A stretch of 64,000 nt of DNA from Pseudodesulfovibrio hydrargyri (GTDB taxonomy: Bacteria > Desulfobacterota > Desulfovibrionia > Desulfovibrionales > Desulfovibrionaceae): contig NZ_LKAQ01000004.1 of NCBI RefSeq assembly GCF_001874525.1, positions 1,522,171 to 1,586,170 on the forward strand. Direction: 5' to 3'. Positions 56,858 to 64,000 of this stretch are shown piece after piece. Below the pieces are notes generated by a model. That model did not search any database. It worked only from the letters and a program-made list of their open reading frames with translations, and was not told the origin of the DNA. Both the position numbers and the translations under genes were made by a program. Position 1 is the first letter of the stretch. Every line of letters begins with the position of its first letter.

Positions 56858-57469
56858 CTATTTCTTCTTGCCCAGCAGGTCCTCGCGCAGCTTGCGGGCC
56901 AGCTTTTCGCGGGCCGGTTCCAACCCTTCGCGGTAGCCCTGGGCGTCGCCGTATTCGAAGAAGGTCCGGTAGTGGGCGTGCACGGACTTGACCGGGCGGG
57001 CGTGGCGCACCGGGCACCAGTATTGTTCTGTGCGCGCGGCGACCTCGCGGACGTAGCTCATGACGCCGTTGAAGTAGCCGCAGTACATGCAGTTCAGCTT
57101 TTCGAGCCAGTTCAGGTAGCCGAGGTGCTGGCGGTCGATGACCACGTAGTCGCGCCGCCGGGCAAAGGGGATGCCGTAGATCGGGAAGCAGATGAACTGG
57201 TACACGGTGACCGCGACGTCCAGGACCACGCAGGGGATCAACGCCCCCCAGATGATCGGGATGGTCAGGATGATCAGCGGGCCGGAGTCGTAGACGTAGT
57301 CCAGCCACTTCTTCAGGAACTCGCGCTGCTTTTCCCTGACCTCGCGGGTGAAGCTGACTTTGCGTTGCCTGATGGTGAATTCCAGGTCCTCGCGCTTGGC
57401 GCGCAGTTCCTGTTCCAGTTCGGCCTGGAGTTCCTCGATCCTCTGCAGCAGTTCGTTGACTCGGCTCAT
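56858..57469 (-). CDS. Coiled-coil membrane protein of unknown function
   Basis: A 203-residue protein. Residues 1-50 form a Glu/Arg-rich coiled coil (LQRIEELQAELEQELRAKRED), then one long or two short membrane segments at about 72-107 (SGPLIILTIPIIWGALIPCVVLDVAVTVYQFICF), then a soluble part with CMYCGYFNG and YWCPVRHARP, a possible metal site. The start at 57469 (MSRVNEL) has AAAGGA upstream; an in-frame extension upstream lacks one. It resembles hypothetical proteins of delta-proteobacteria; function not known. Confidence 0.78.
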   Translation of the reverse strand: MSRVNELLQRIEELQAELEQELRAKREDLEFTIRQRKVSFTREVREKQREFLKKWLDYVYDSGPLIILTIPIIWGALIPCVVLDVAVTVYQFICFPIYGIPFARRRDYVVIDRQHLGYLNWLEKLNCMYCGYFNGVMSYVREVAARTEQYWCPVRHARPVKSVHAHYRTFFEYGDAQGYREGLEPAREKLARKLREDLLGKKK

Positions 57470-57565
57470 GCGTCCTTTCCTGTGGGGTTGCGTGCGGAAG
57501 CGGGGTGCTTCGGGGCTCGGTCGATGGTGCATGGTGGGCGAGCCCGGCGCGTTTTGTCAACCCGA

Positions 57566-57593
57566 CAAAAAAAGGCCCCGCCGGAGCGGGGCC
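57566..57593 (-). terminator. Rho-independent terminator of the PEP-CTERM gene
   Basis: GGCCCCG / CGGGGCC hairpin; on the minus strand it is followed by seven T residues. Confidence 0.9.
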
Positions 57594-57619
57594 GCAAGGT
57601 GCGTGGAGAGCGGTCCTGC

Positions 57620-58525
57620 CTAGCGGCGGCGCAACCGCCGGGCCAGGGGCAGGCCGAGCAGGCCGAGGCCCAGCAGCAGCCATGTGGCCGGTTCGGGCAC
57701 GGTCCCGGCCGCGTATTCGCCCCGGCCGATGAACGCCTGTTCGTAGCCGTTGTCCAGGCCGTACATGCTGATCTCCAGGGAGAGCATGTCGTATTGGCTG
57801 TCGCCGAGGCCGGTCCAGTCGTCCAGGAAGTCGTTGAGCTCGGGAATGAGGACGGCGTAGGCCGCCTTCTTGGCCCCGAGATTGTGCGCGAAGACTTCGC
57901 CGTCGAACTCGACGTCGCCTCCGGAGAGCACGTAATTGTCCGGAGTGGAGGGATCGACGAGGTCGTAGGTGCCGTAGACGGTCGAGGTCGAATCGTTCCA
58001 GATGGAGAGTGACGCGGTGATGTAGAGATCCTGGCCGCTCCCGGTCTCGTTGTTGTTGAAGTAGAAGACGGGCAGGCTGCCGTCCAGGTAGGCCACGAGT
58101 GCGGAGATGTTCGCCTCCCACGAGGTGCCGGAATCGGCGTAGATGCCGTTGTTCACCGCGGGATCGGCGTAAGTCACTGTGGAGTAGGGGGTGAAGTTGT
58201 TCGGTACGTCGTAGGCGTTTTCAAACCCCGCCGTGTTGACGGCATCCGCCGTGGTGCCCGTCATGATGACGATGTTGTCCGCAAGCTGGCCGGGAGCGGA
58301 ATCCACGTAATACGGGTCGCCCGAGTTGAATACCGTGTCGGTGAACCCGGAGGCCACGTAGTTGAGTATGGGCAGCGAATAGGAATAGAAGTCGCCGTAC
58401 TGGCGGGCCAGTCCGGTGTCCACGGCCGTGTCCAGGTCGGGCAGGATCAAGGCCTCGGCCCGTTCGGGCCGGGCGGCGATGAATATGCCGACGATAAGAA
58501 TGAGGGGCAATATATATCTCTTCAT
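57620..58525 (-). CDS. PEP-CTERM sorting-signal protein
   Basis: A 301-residue secreted protein. The start at 58525 (MKRYILPLILIVGIFIAARPERAEA) is chosen since AAGGA lies eight bases upstream. The signal peptide is followed by an acidic, Asn/Ser/Thr/Gly-rich beta-type body without recognised domain (APGQLADNIVIMTG, VYGTYDLVDPSTPDNYVLSGG). The C-terminus is a typical PEP-CTERM: VPEPATW, a Leu/Gly helix and the tail ARRLRRR. Exosortase cleaves such signals and links the protein to surface polysaccharide; neither exosortase nor its usual partners are in this window. Confidence 0.9.
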   Translation of the reverse strand: MKRYILPLILIVGIFIAARPERAEALILPDLDTAVDTGLARQYGDFYSYSLPILNYVASGFTDTVFNSGDPYYVDSAPGQLADNIVIMTGTTADAVNTAGFENAYDVPNNFTPYSTVTYADPAVNNGIYADSGTSWEANISALVAYLDGSLPVFYFNNNETGSGQDLYITASLSIWNDSTSTVYGTYDLVDPSTPDNYVLSGGDVEFDGEVFAHNLGAKKAAYAVLIPELNDFLDDWTGLGDSQYDMLSLEISMYGLDNGYEQAFIGRGEYAAGTVPEPATWLLLGLGLLGLPLARRLRRR

Positions 58526-58928
58526 GGTGTCCATCCTTGAGTATGCAATGACGCAGACGCGGAACGCGCTTGGTCATTATGCCGCACTGTGACGATGCAA
58601 TATGCATACCCTATAAGATAAGCTGATTTTATTGGAGAATTTCATCGCCAAGACAGGGGCGGAGGTGTGAAGTTTTCCGACATTTCAAGAAACTTTACAC
58701 TGTTGCCATGACATAGATTAAATCTATTGAAAATATTGACGGATGTAGTGAGTTGCGGTGTGGGGTCATGGGGAAGTGATGCGCAAAGCCCATGCAGGAC
58801 GGGTCTTCGGGGCATCTTGCCAGACCTGTCCCAGTACAAGACCGACCTGTTCTTTTAAACAGGTCGGTCTTGCGGGAATAAGGCTGTAAGAATTTTCGAC
58901 AGCCCGGAGGAACCGGGAGCGGGGCGGA
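58526..58928. other. Gene-free interval between dnaE and the PEP-CTERM gene
   Basis: About 400 bases. The part 58570-58760 is clearly more A+T-rich than its surroundings and should hold the promoter of the PEP-CTERM gene, but I could not settle on hexamers with correct spacing. The 58837 hairpin closes the dnaE side. No gene, repeat-family copy or RNA recognised. Confidence 0.6.
58837..58872. terminator. Perfect 15-base-pair hairpin downstream of dnaE
   Basis: CAAGACCGACCTGTT / AACAGGTCGGTCTTG with a six-base A/T loop, about 57 bases past the dnaE stop. The tail is not T-rich, so it is a structural 3' end or weak terminator. Confidence 0.55.
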
Positions 58929-61900
58929 TTACAGGAGTTCGGCCTCGGCCTCGGCGCGGTAGGCCTTGGCGTCGCCGTTCTGCCAGGCCTCCACTTCCTT
59001 CCAGAAATCGCGGCCCGGGTAGACCTTCCAGCCGTTGCCCAGCCGCAGGTTGACCACGGACTCGCGGGTGATGATGCCGAGGTTCACGCTGGTGTTGCCG
59101 GGGTAGCGCTGGAGGATGACCTTGAGCGCGTTGAGGTGCGGGTCCACCGCGTTCTTCTCCCCTATCCACAGGCTGACCGGCTGGTCCGAGCCCTGGGCCG
59201 CGTCGGCCAGGAACAGGACCTTGTCGGCCAGGATCTTGGCGGACTTGGGCGCGTCCTCGGGGCCGGGCTGGTCGTCGCGCTGGTCGATCTTGCCCTGGAC
59301 CAGCAGGGGGCGGTCCGCGTCGAGCAGTTCGCGCGCCTCGGCGTAGACGTTGGGCAGCATGGTGATCTCGCCGTAGGTGGTCAGATCCTCGGCGTTGCAG
59401 AAGGCCATGGGGTCGCCCTTGCGGGTGATGAACTGCTTGTAGTCCGGGATGATCACGGCCACCCGGACCTCGGTGCCGTTGGGGATGGTCTTGCACTCCT
59501 CCAGGGACACGGTGCGCAGCCGCTGCATGTCGTGGCGGTAGGCCAGCAGCGGGTGCCCGGACAGGAAGAAGCCGAGGACCTCCTTTTCCAGGGTCAGCTT
59601 CTCGCGGTCGTCGAACTCCTCGCACAGGGAGCAGGTCGGCGTGTGGGGGGATTCCTTCTTCTCGCCGCCGCCGAGCATGTCCAGCATGTTGAGCATGCCG
59701 GACTCCTTTTCCTTGGCCTTTTTCTGGCCCAGCGCCACGGCCTTGTCCAGATCCTCGAGCAGGGCCGCCCGGGAGCAGGAGAAGCAGTCCAGCGCGCCCG
59801 CCTTGATCAGCGATTCGAGGACCCGCTTGGTCACCCGGCGCAGGTTCACCCGCTCGCAGAAGTCGAAGATGTTCTCGTACGGCCCGTTTTCCTCGCGCTC
59901 GGCCGCGATCTCGTTGATCGCCTCCTCGCCCACGTTCTTGATGGCCGCCATGGCGAACAGGATCTCCCCGTCCTTGACCGAAAAGCGCGCATGGCCCGCG
60001 TTGATGTCCGGCTGGCGGACCTTGATGTCCATGTCGCGGCAGGCGTTGACGTACATGATGATCTTTTCGGTGTTGTTCATTTCCGTGGACATCAGGGCGG
60101 CCATGAACTCCACCGGGAAATGGGCCTTGAGATAGGCGGTGTGGTAGGAGATCAGCGCGTAGGCCGCGGAGTGCGACTTGTTGAAGCCGTAGGCCGCGAA
60201 CTTCTCCATGGTATCGAAGATGTCGTTGGCCACCGCGTCGTCGATCTCGTTCTCGCGCGCGCCCTCCAGGAAGCGGGAGCGCTGCTTGGCCATCTCCTCG
60301 GCGATCTTCTTGCCCATGGCCCGGCGCAGCAGGTCGCCTTCGCCCAAGCTGTAGTTGGCGATGACCATGGCCGTGGCCATGACCTGCTCCTGGTAGACCA
60401 TGACCCCGTAGGTCGGCTTGAGGGTCTCCTCCAGCGACGGGTGCGGGTAGGTGACTTCGATCTCGCCGTGTTTGCGCATGATGAATTCGTCGACCATGGA
60501 CACGCCGTGGGAGCCGATCATGCCCAAGGGGCCCGGCCGGTACAGGGCGAGCATGGCGACGATGTCCTCGAAGCAGTCCGGGCGCAGCATGCGCAGGTAC
60601 TTGCGCATGCCCGACGACTCCACCTGGAAGATGCCGTCCGTGTCGCCCTTGGCGAAGATGGCGAAGGTGTCCGGGTCGTCCAGGTGCAGGGTGTCCAGGT
60701 CCGGGGCCTTCTTGCCCTGCTCGCGGATGATGTCCAGGCAGTCCTCGATGACCGTCATGGTCCTAAGCCCCAGGAAGTCGAACTTGATCAGGCCGACCTT
60801 CTCGACCTTCTTCATGTCGAACTGGGTCACGATTTCACCCTTCTTCCCTTTGTAGAGAGGAAGGTATTCGGTCATGGGCTTGTTGGAGATGACCACGCCC
60901 GCCGCGTGGGTCGAGGCGTGGCGGCACAGCCCTTCGAGGCGCGTCGAAATGTCGATGAGCTTGGCCACCCTGGGGTCGGTGGCGACCATGTCGTCCAGCT
61001 CGGTCACGGCCTTGACCGCGTTGGGCACGGTGATCTTGGCCTTTTCCACGCCGAGCAGCTTGGCCATGACGGCCGGGTCGTCCGGGATGAGCTTGGCGAT
61101 GCGGTCGGTCTCGCCGAAGGTCATGCCCAGGGCGCGGCCCACGTCCTTGATCACCGCCTTGGTCTTCATGGTCCCGAAGGTGGTGATCTGGGAGACCCGG
61201 TCGTGGCCGTACTTCTGGGCGCAGTACTTGACCACCTCCAGGCGTCGGCGCTCGCAGAAGTCCACGTCGATATCGGGCATGGACACGCGCTCCACGTTCA
61301 GGAAGCGCTCGAACAGCAGGTCGTAGGGGAGCGGGTCGAGGTTGGTGATCTTGAGCGACCAGGCCACGATGGACCCGGCGGCCGAGCCTCGGCCGGGTCC
61401 CACCGGGATGCGGTGGTCCTTGGCCCAGTTGATGAAGTCCTGGACGATGAGGAAGTAGGCCGGGAAGCCCATCTCCTTGATGACCCCGAGCTCGTAGTCC
61501 AGCCGCTTCCAGTATTTCTCCTCGTCCACCTCATAGGTGATGGTGTTCAGGCGGCGCTTGAGGCCCTCCCGGCACAACCGGTCGAACTCCTCGTTCATGG
61601 ACACGCCCTCGGGCAGTTCGTACTCCGGGAAATAGTAGTTGCCCAGCTCGATCTCGAGGTTGCACTGCTCGGCGATGCGCTGGGTGTTGGAGATGGCCTC
61701 GGGCACGTGGGCGAACGACTTTTCCATCTCCTCCGGGGTCTTGAAATAGAGTTCCTTGGTCTCCATGCGGAAGCGCTTTTCCGCGTCCACCGTGGTCTGG
61801 GTCTGGATGCACAGCAGGGTGTCGTGGGCCTCGTAGTCCTCGGCGGTCAGGTAGTGGCAGTCGTTGGTGGCCACCAGGGGCAGGCCGGTCTCCTCGGCGC

Positions 61901-62483
61901 ACTTGATGAGCAGTTCATTGAGCCGGTTCTGCTTGCCGATGCCGTTGTCCTGGAGTTCCAGGTAGAAATTGCCGGGGAAGATGGACTCGTAGGTCCGGGC
62001 CATGTCCACCCCCGCCTCGAGCCCCTCGTTCATGAGCTTGCGGGGCACCTCGCCCGCCAGGCAGGCGGACAGGGCGATGAGCCCCTCGGAGTACTGCTTC
62101 AGCAGGTTCTTGCACACGCGCGGCTTGTAGTAGAAGCCGTTCAGGTACCCCTCGGACACGATCTTGATCAGGTTTTTGTAGCCGCGCTGGTTCTTGGCCA
62201 GCAGGACCAGGTGGTAGCCGCCGCCCTTTTCCTTCCTATGGTGCGCGTCCACCTCGTCCACGTCGCCCGGGGCCACGTACACCTCGCAGCCGATGATCGG
62301 CTTGATGCCCAGTTCCCTGGCCGCCATGTAGAAGACCACGGCCCCATACATGGACCCGTGGTCGGTGATGGCCACCGCAGGCATGCCCAGGTCCTTGGCC
62401 CGGGAAAGCAGGTCCCCGATGCGGATGGCGCCGTCGAGCAGGCTGTATTCAGTATGGACGTGAAGATGAACGAATTCGGCCAC
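58929..62483 (-). CDS. dnaE: DNA polymerase III alpha subunit
   Basis: An 1184-residue replicative polymerase of the DnaE1 type. The start is GTG at 62483 (MAEFVHLHVHTEYSLLDG), the opening of the PHP domain. The polymerase active site shows GPGRGSAAGSIVAW and MPDIDVDFCERRR with catalytic aspartates. The tandem helix-hairpin-helix region has AYGFNKSHSAAYALISYHTAYLKAHFP. An OB-fold follows near 1000-1080 (VRVAVIIPDYKQFITRKGDPMAF), and the extreme C-terminus is the tau/clamp region. Length and order are normal. It diverges from a transporter gene. Confidence 0.98.
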   Translation of the reverse strand: MAEFVHLHVHTEYSLLDGAIRIGDLLSRAKDLGMPAVAITDHGSMYGAVVFYMAARELGIKPIIGCEVYVAPGDVDEVDAHHRKEKGGGYHLVLLAKNQRGYKNLIKIVSEGYLNGFYYKPRVCKNLLKQYSEGLIALSACLAGEVPRKLMNEGLEAGVDMARTYESIFPGNFYLELQDNGIGKQNRLNELLIKCAEETGLPLVATNDCHYLTAEDYEAHDTLLCIQTQTTVDAEKRFRMETKELYFKTPEEMEKSFAHVPEAISNTQRIAEQCNLEIELGNYYFPEYELPEGVSMNEEFDRLCREGLKRRLNTITYEVDEEKYWKRLDYELGVIKEMGFPAYFLIVQDFINWAKDHRIPVGPGRGSAAGSIVAWSLKITNLDPLPYDLLFERFLNVERVSMPDIDVDFCERRRLEVVKYCAQKYGHDRVSQITTFGTMKTKAVIKDVGRALGMTFGETDRIAKLIPDDPAVMAKLLGVEKAKITVPNAVKAVTELDDMVATDPRVAKLIDISTRLEGLCRHASTHAAGVVISNKPMTEYLPLYKGKKGEIVTQFDMKKVEKVGLIKFDFLGLRTMTVIEDCLDIIREQGKKAPDLDTLHLDDPDTFAIFAKGDTDGIFQVESSGMRKYLRMLRPDCFEDIVAMLALYRPGPLGMIGSHGVSMVDEFIMRKHGEIEVTYPHPSLEETLKPTYGVMVYQEQVMATAMVIANYSLGEGDLLRRAMGKKIAEEMAKQRSRFLEGARENEIDDAVANDIFDTMEKFAAYGFNKSHSAAYALISYHTAYLKAHFPVEFMAALMSTEMNNTEKIIMYVNACRDMDIKVRQPDINAGHARFSVKDGEILFAMAAIKNVGEEAINEIAAEREENGPYENIFDFCERVNLRRVTKRVLESLIKAGALDCFSCSRAALLEDLDKAVALGQKKAKEKESGMLNMLDMLGGGEKKESPHTPTCSLCEEFDDREKLTLEKEVLGFFLSGHPLLAYRHDMQRLRTVSLEECKTIPNGTEVRVAVIIPDYKQFITRKGDPMAFCNAEDLTTYGEITMLPNVYAEARELLDADRPLLVQGKIDQRDDQPGPEDAPKSAKILADKVLFLADAAQGSDQPVSLWIGEKNAVDPHLNALKVILQRYPGNTSVNLGIITRESVVNLRLGNGWKVYPGRDFWKEVEAWQNGDAKAYRAEAEAELL

Positions 62484-62627
62484 TTATTGAAACTCCTTGT
62501 CTTGAGGGGACGATGATAGCGTAAAGCCGTGGGGACTGCCACCCGGAAAAGAAGACAGCGATCCTGTTGACATTCTTGTGTGAAAACGGTCCATTGCAAC
62601 AGGCCGAACCCATACCCTGGAGACTTT

Positions 62628-63872
62628 GTGGAACCGCTGACGGACGTGACCGCCTACCTGTGGGGCCGCCTGCCCCTGATCCTGCTCTTCGTGTGCGGGT
62701 ACCTGGTGTACCAGCTCATGGCCGCCACGCGGATCACCGACGGGTTCGTGGCCTGGGCGCTCAGGCGCAGCAAGGGGCATCCGCGCCGGGTTCTGTTTTA
62801 CATCATCGCGGCCTCGGCCGCGCTATCCTCGTTCATCCCCAACACCATCACGGTGCTGACGCTGATCCCGGTGCTGAAAAGGCTGGACCGCGACTTCGCG
62901 GCCCGGGGCGTGACCGGCATGACCACGGTGCTCATGTGCTCGGCCATCTACGGCGCGGCCATCGGCGGCATGGGCTCCATGATCGGCTCGCCCGCCAACG
63001 CCGTGCTCTTCGCGGCCCTGGACCTGTTCGAGGTGGCCGGGCGCGACAACCTGAACTTCTTCAATTGGTTCCTGTGGTCCGTGCCCCTGGTGGCGGCCTT
63101 CGTCTTCGTCGCCTGGTTCGTGGCCGCCGGGCTGGGGTTGCCGAGGTCGGCGCGCGGCGCGGTCATCGACGTGTCCGGGCCGGTCCGGTCCGGGGCCGAC
63201 GCCCGCCAGCGCTACGGGGCGAGGCTGTTCTGGCTGTACATGGGCTATTTTGTGATCGAGGCGGTGGCCCGGGAGAACGTGGCCGGGTTCGCGGCCGTGT
63301 CGCCCGTGGTCAGCATGGGCTTTGCCGGGCTGTTCCTGTACCTGCTCTTCGTGCGCGGCGCGCCGGCCGGAGGAGGGCGGTCCGGGCCGCTGCTCACCGG
63401 GCGGGGGCTGCTCAAGTCCGTGCCGCGCCGGGGGCTGATCTTCATCCTGGCCCTGGCCGGGCTGGTCGGGGTGGTCCACTGGACCGGGCTGGACCACCGG
63501 ACCGTGGTCCTGGCGGGCAGATTGCTCGAGGGCGATATGGACCCGCGCCTGCTCTTCCTGCTGACCATCACGGCGGTCATCTTCCTGACCGAGATTTTGT
63601 CCAACACCGCGGTGGTGGCCGCCTTCTTCACCATCGCCTTCTACGCGGCCAAGGGGCACGGCATGGACCCGCTGCCGCTGATGATCGCGGTGGGCGTGGC
63701 CTCCACCTGCGCCTTCATGACTCCCATCGCCACCACCTCCAACGCCCTGGCCTTCGGCGAGATGAAGAGCGCGTCCCTGAAGGTCATGCTCGGCCTGGGG
63801 CTGGCGCTCAATGTCCTGGGCGCGCTGCTCATGACCGGCTGGTTGAGCTGGATTCTGCCCCGGCTGTACTGA
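62628..63872 (+). CDS. SLC13/DASS-like anion permease
   Basis: A 414-residue membrane protein with about ten helices and two inverted halves as in divalent anion:Na+ symporters. The two hairpin motifs are visible: SFIPNTITVLTLIP with GGMGSMIGSPANAVLFA in the first half, and TEILSNTAVVAAFF with ASTCAFMTPIATTSNALAFG in the second. The GTG at 62628 is preferred because TGGAG lies five to six bases before it; a GTG at 62580 is in frame but has no ribosome site. The substrate may be sulfate, a dicarboxylate or a related anion. No partner gene adjoins it. Confidence 0.87.
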   Translation: MEPLTDVTAYLWGRLPLILLFVCGYLVYQLMAATRITDGFVAWALRRSKGHPRRVLFYIIAASAALSSFIPNTITVLTLIPVLKRLDRDFAARGVTGMTTVLMCSAIYGAAIGGMGSMIGSPANAVLFAALDLFEVAGRDNLNFFNWFLWSVPLVAAFVFVAWFVAAGLGLPRSARGAVIDVSGPVRSGADARQRYGARLFWLYMGYFVIEAVARENVAGFAAVSPVVSMGFAGLFLYLLFVRGAPAGGGRSGPLLTGRGLLKSVPRRGLIFILALAGLVGVVHWTGLDHRTVVLAGRLLEGDMDPRLLFLLTITAVIFLTEILSNTAVVAAFFTIAFYAAKGHGMDPLPLMIAVGVASTCAFMTPIATTSNALAFGEMKSASLKVMLGLGLALNVLGALLMTGWLSWILPRLY

Positions 63873-63883
63873 TTCGGCGCGTT

Positions 63884-64000
63884 CTACTGGTTGAAGGCGC
63901 TCTTGATGTCCCGGCCGTAGGTGAAGGTGCGCAGATTCCAGCCCTGGCCGTCGGGGTTGTAGTAGTAGATGTCGAAGGTCTTGGGCATCTTGGGGAAGAG
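63884..64000 (-). CDS. C-terminal end of an unidentified gene, truncated by the window edge
   Basis: An open frame of 38 codons enters from the right edge and ends at TAG (63884-63886). The visible protein end includes MPKTFDIYYYNPDGQGW and TFTYGRDIKSAFNQ, aromatic and polar like an exported protein. It converges with the permease, with 11 bases between the stops. Too little remains to name it. Confidence 0.65.
   Translation of the reverse strand, partial: LFPKMPKTFDIYYYNPDGQGWNLRTFTYGRDIKSAFNQ

Noticed and set aside
59136..62516. A 1126-codon open frame on the plus strand opposite dnaE
   Set aside because: It is a high-GC shadow of dnaE: no ribosome site, no domain, extreme Gly/Val/Leu/His/Asp content. 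The same applies to the long frames opposite topA (22447-24921), the Lon-like gene (11954-14608) and the Nramp gene (7698-9665).
62484..62627. Riboswitch or attenuator in the dnaE/permease divergent spacer
   Set aside because: No conserved riboswitch core, no alternative hairpins; nothing beyond ordinary promoter-sized sequence.

Overview
The window is GC-rich chromosomal DNA from a motile Gram-negative bacterium. The best match is the Desulfovibrionales (Desulfovibrio / Pseudodesulfovibrio type). This rests on the gene order yggS-motA-motB-motB-fliL-fliN-fliO-fliP-fliQ, on fliK-flgD-flgE-flagellin next to a family 9 glycosyltransferase, and on base composition and protein style. No diagnostic sulfate-reduction gene lies in the window, so the assignment is inference. 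I see no insertion sequence, prophage, integrase or CRISPR array; most genes are core functions.

Layout. 1-9.7 kb (+): the end of an acyl-CoA synthetase, two tandem paralogous lipoproteins each with an internal duplication, a translationally coupled trio (exported lamin-tail/CotH protein, DUF4956 membrane protein, VTC-type tunnel protein), and an Nramp metal transporter fused to a universal-stress domain. 9.7-14.6 kb: rlmH, a metallophosphatase, a periplasmic binding-like protein and a LonH-type protease. 14.7-20.6 kb (-): flagellar export and stator operon, read from a near-perfect sigma-28 site upstream of yggS. 21-32.5 kb: a Tat-exported HD-type protein, topA, rsmG, cysS, an AsmA-like protein, ispDF, RNase P RNA, a zinc-ribbon protein, a Nif3-type protein and a CAT-anticodon tRNA. 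32.8-39.8 kb: small-molecule transport and regulation (LysR/LysE, MATE, AraC, proline dehydrogenase, EamA exporter, exported cyclase). 40.4-44.4 kb: a DRTGG protein, an ADP-forming acyl-CoA synthetase and rnc. 44.5-53.8 kb (-): flagellin, hook genes and two glycosyltransferases. 53.8-64 kb: a Cache-GGDEF cyclase, dtd, queD, a MazG-like protein, a PEP-CTERM protein, dnaE, a SLC13-like permease and the end of a gene running off the edge.

How the parts work together. The flagellar genes form two blocks with different predicted sigma factors: sigma-28 for the stator/export operon and sigma-54 for flagellin and fliK-flgD-flgE. The two glycosyltransferases behind fliK may decorate flagellin (inference). 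The AraC regulator, proline dehydrogenase and EamA exporter look like one small regulon, because a 22-base element differing at one position precedes both target genes.

The most unusual material is non-coding. Three families of dispersed intergenic repeats share one design: conserved flanks around a hairpin whose stem sequence changes completely from copy to copy while staying self-complementary. They sit at 14.6, 20.9, 24.9-25.2, 26.2-26.5, 32.6-32.9, 40.0-40.4 and 45.8-46.1 kb. The 1.24 kb gap between flagellin and flgE also holds a further branched structure and a plus-strand terminator-like hairpin, so it may encode an RNA. I found no single clearly new multi-gene system. The best candidates for new biology are these variable-stem hairpins, the duplicated lipoproteins next to the CotH-DUF4956-VTC trio, and the AraC/proline dehydrogenase/exporter unit.
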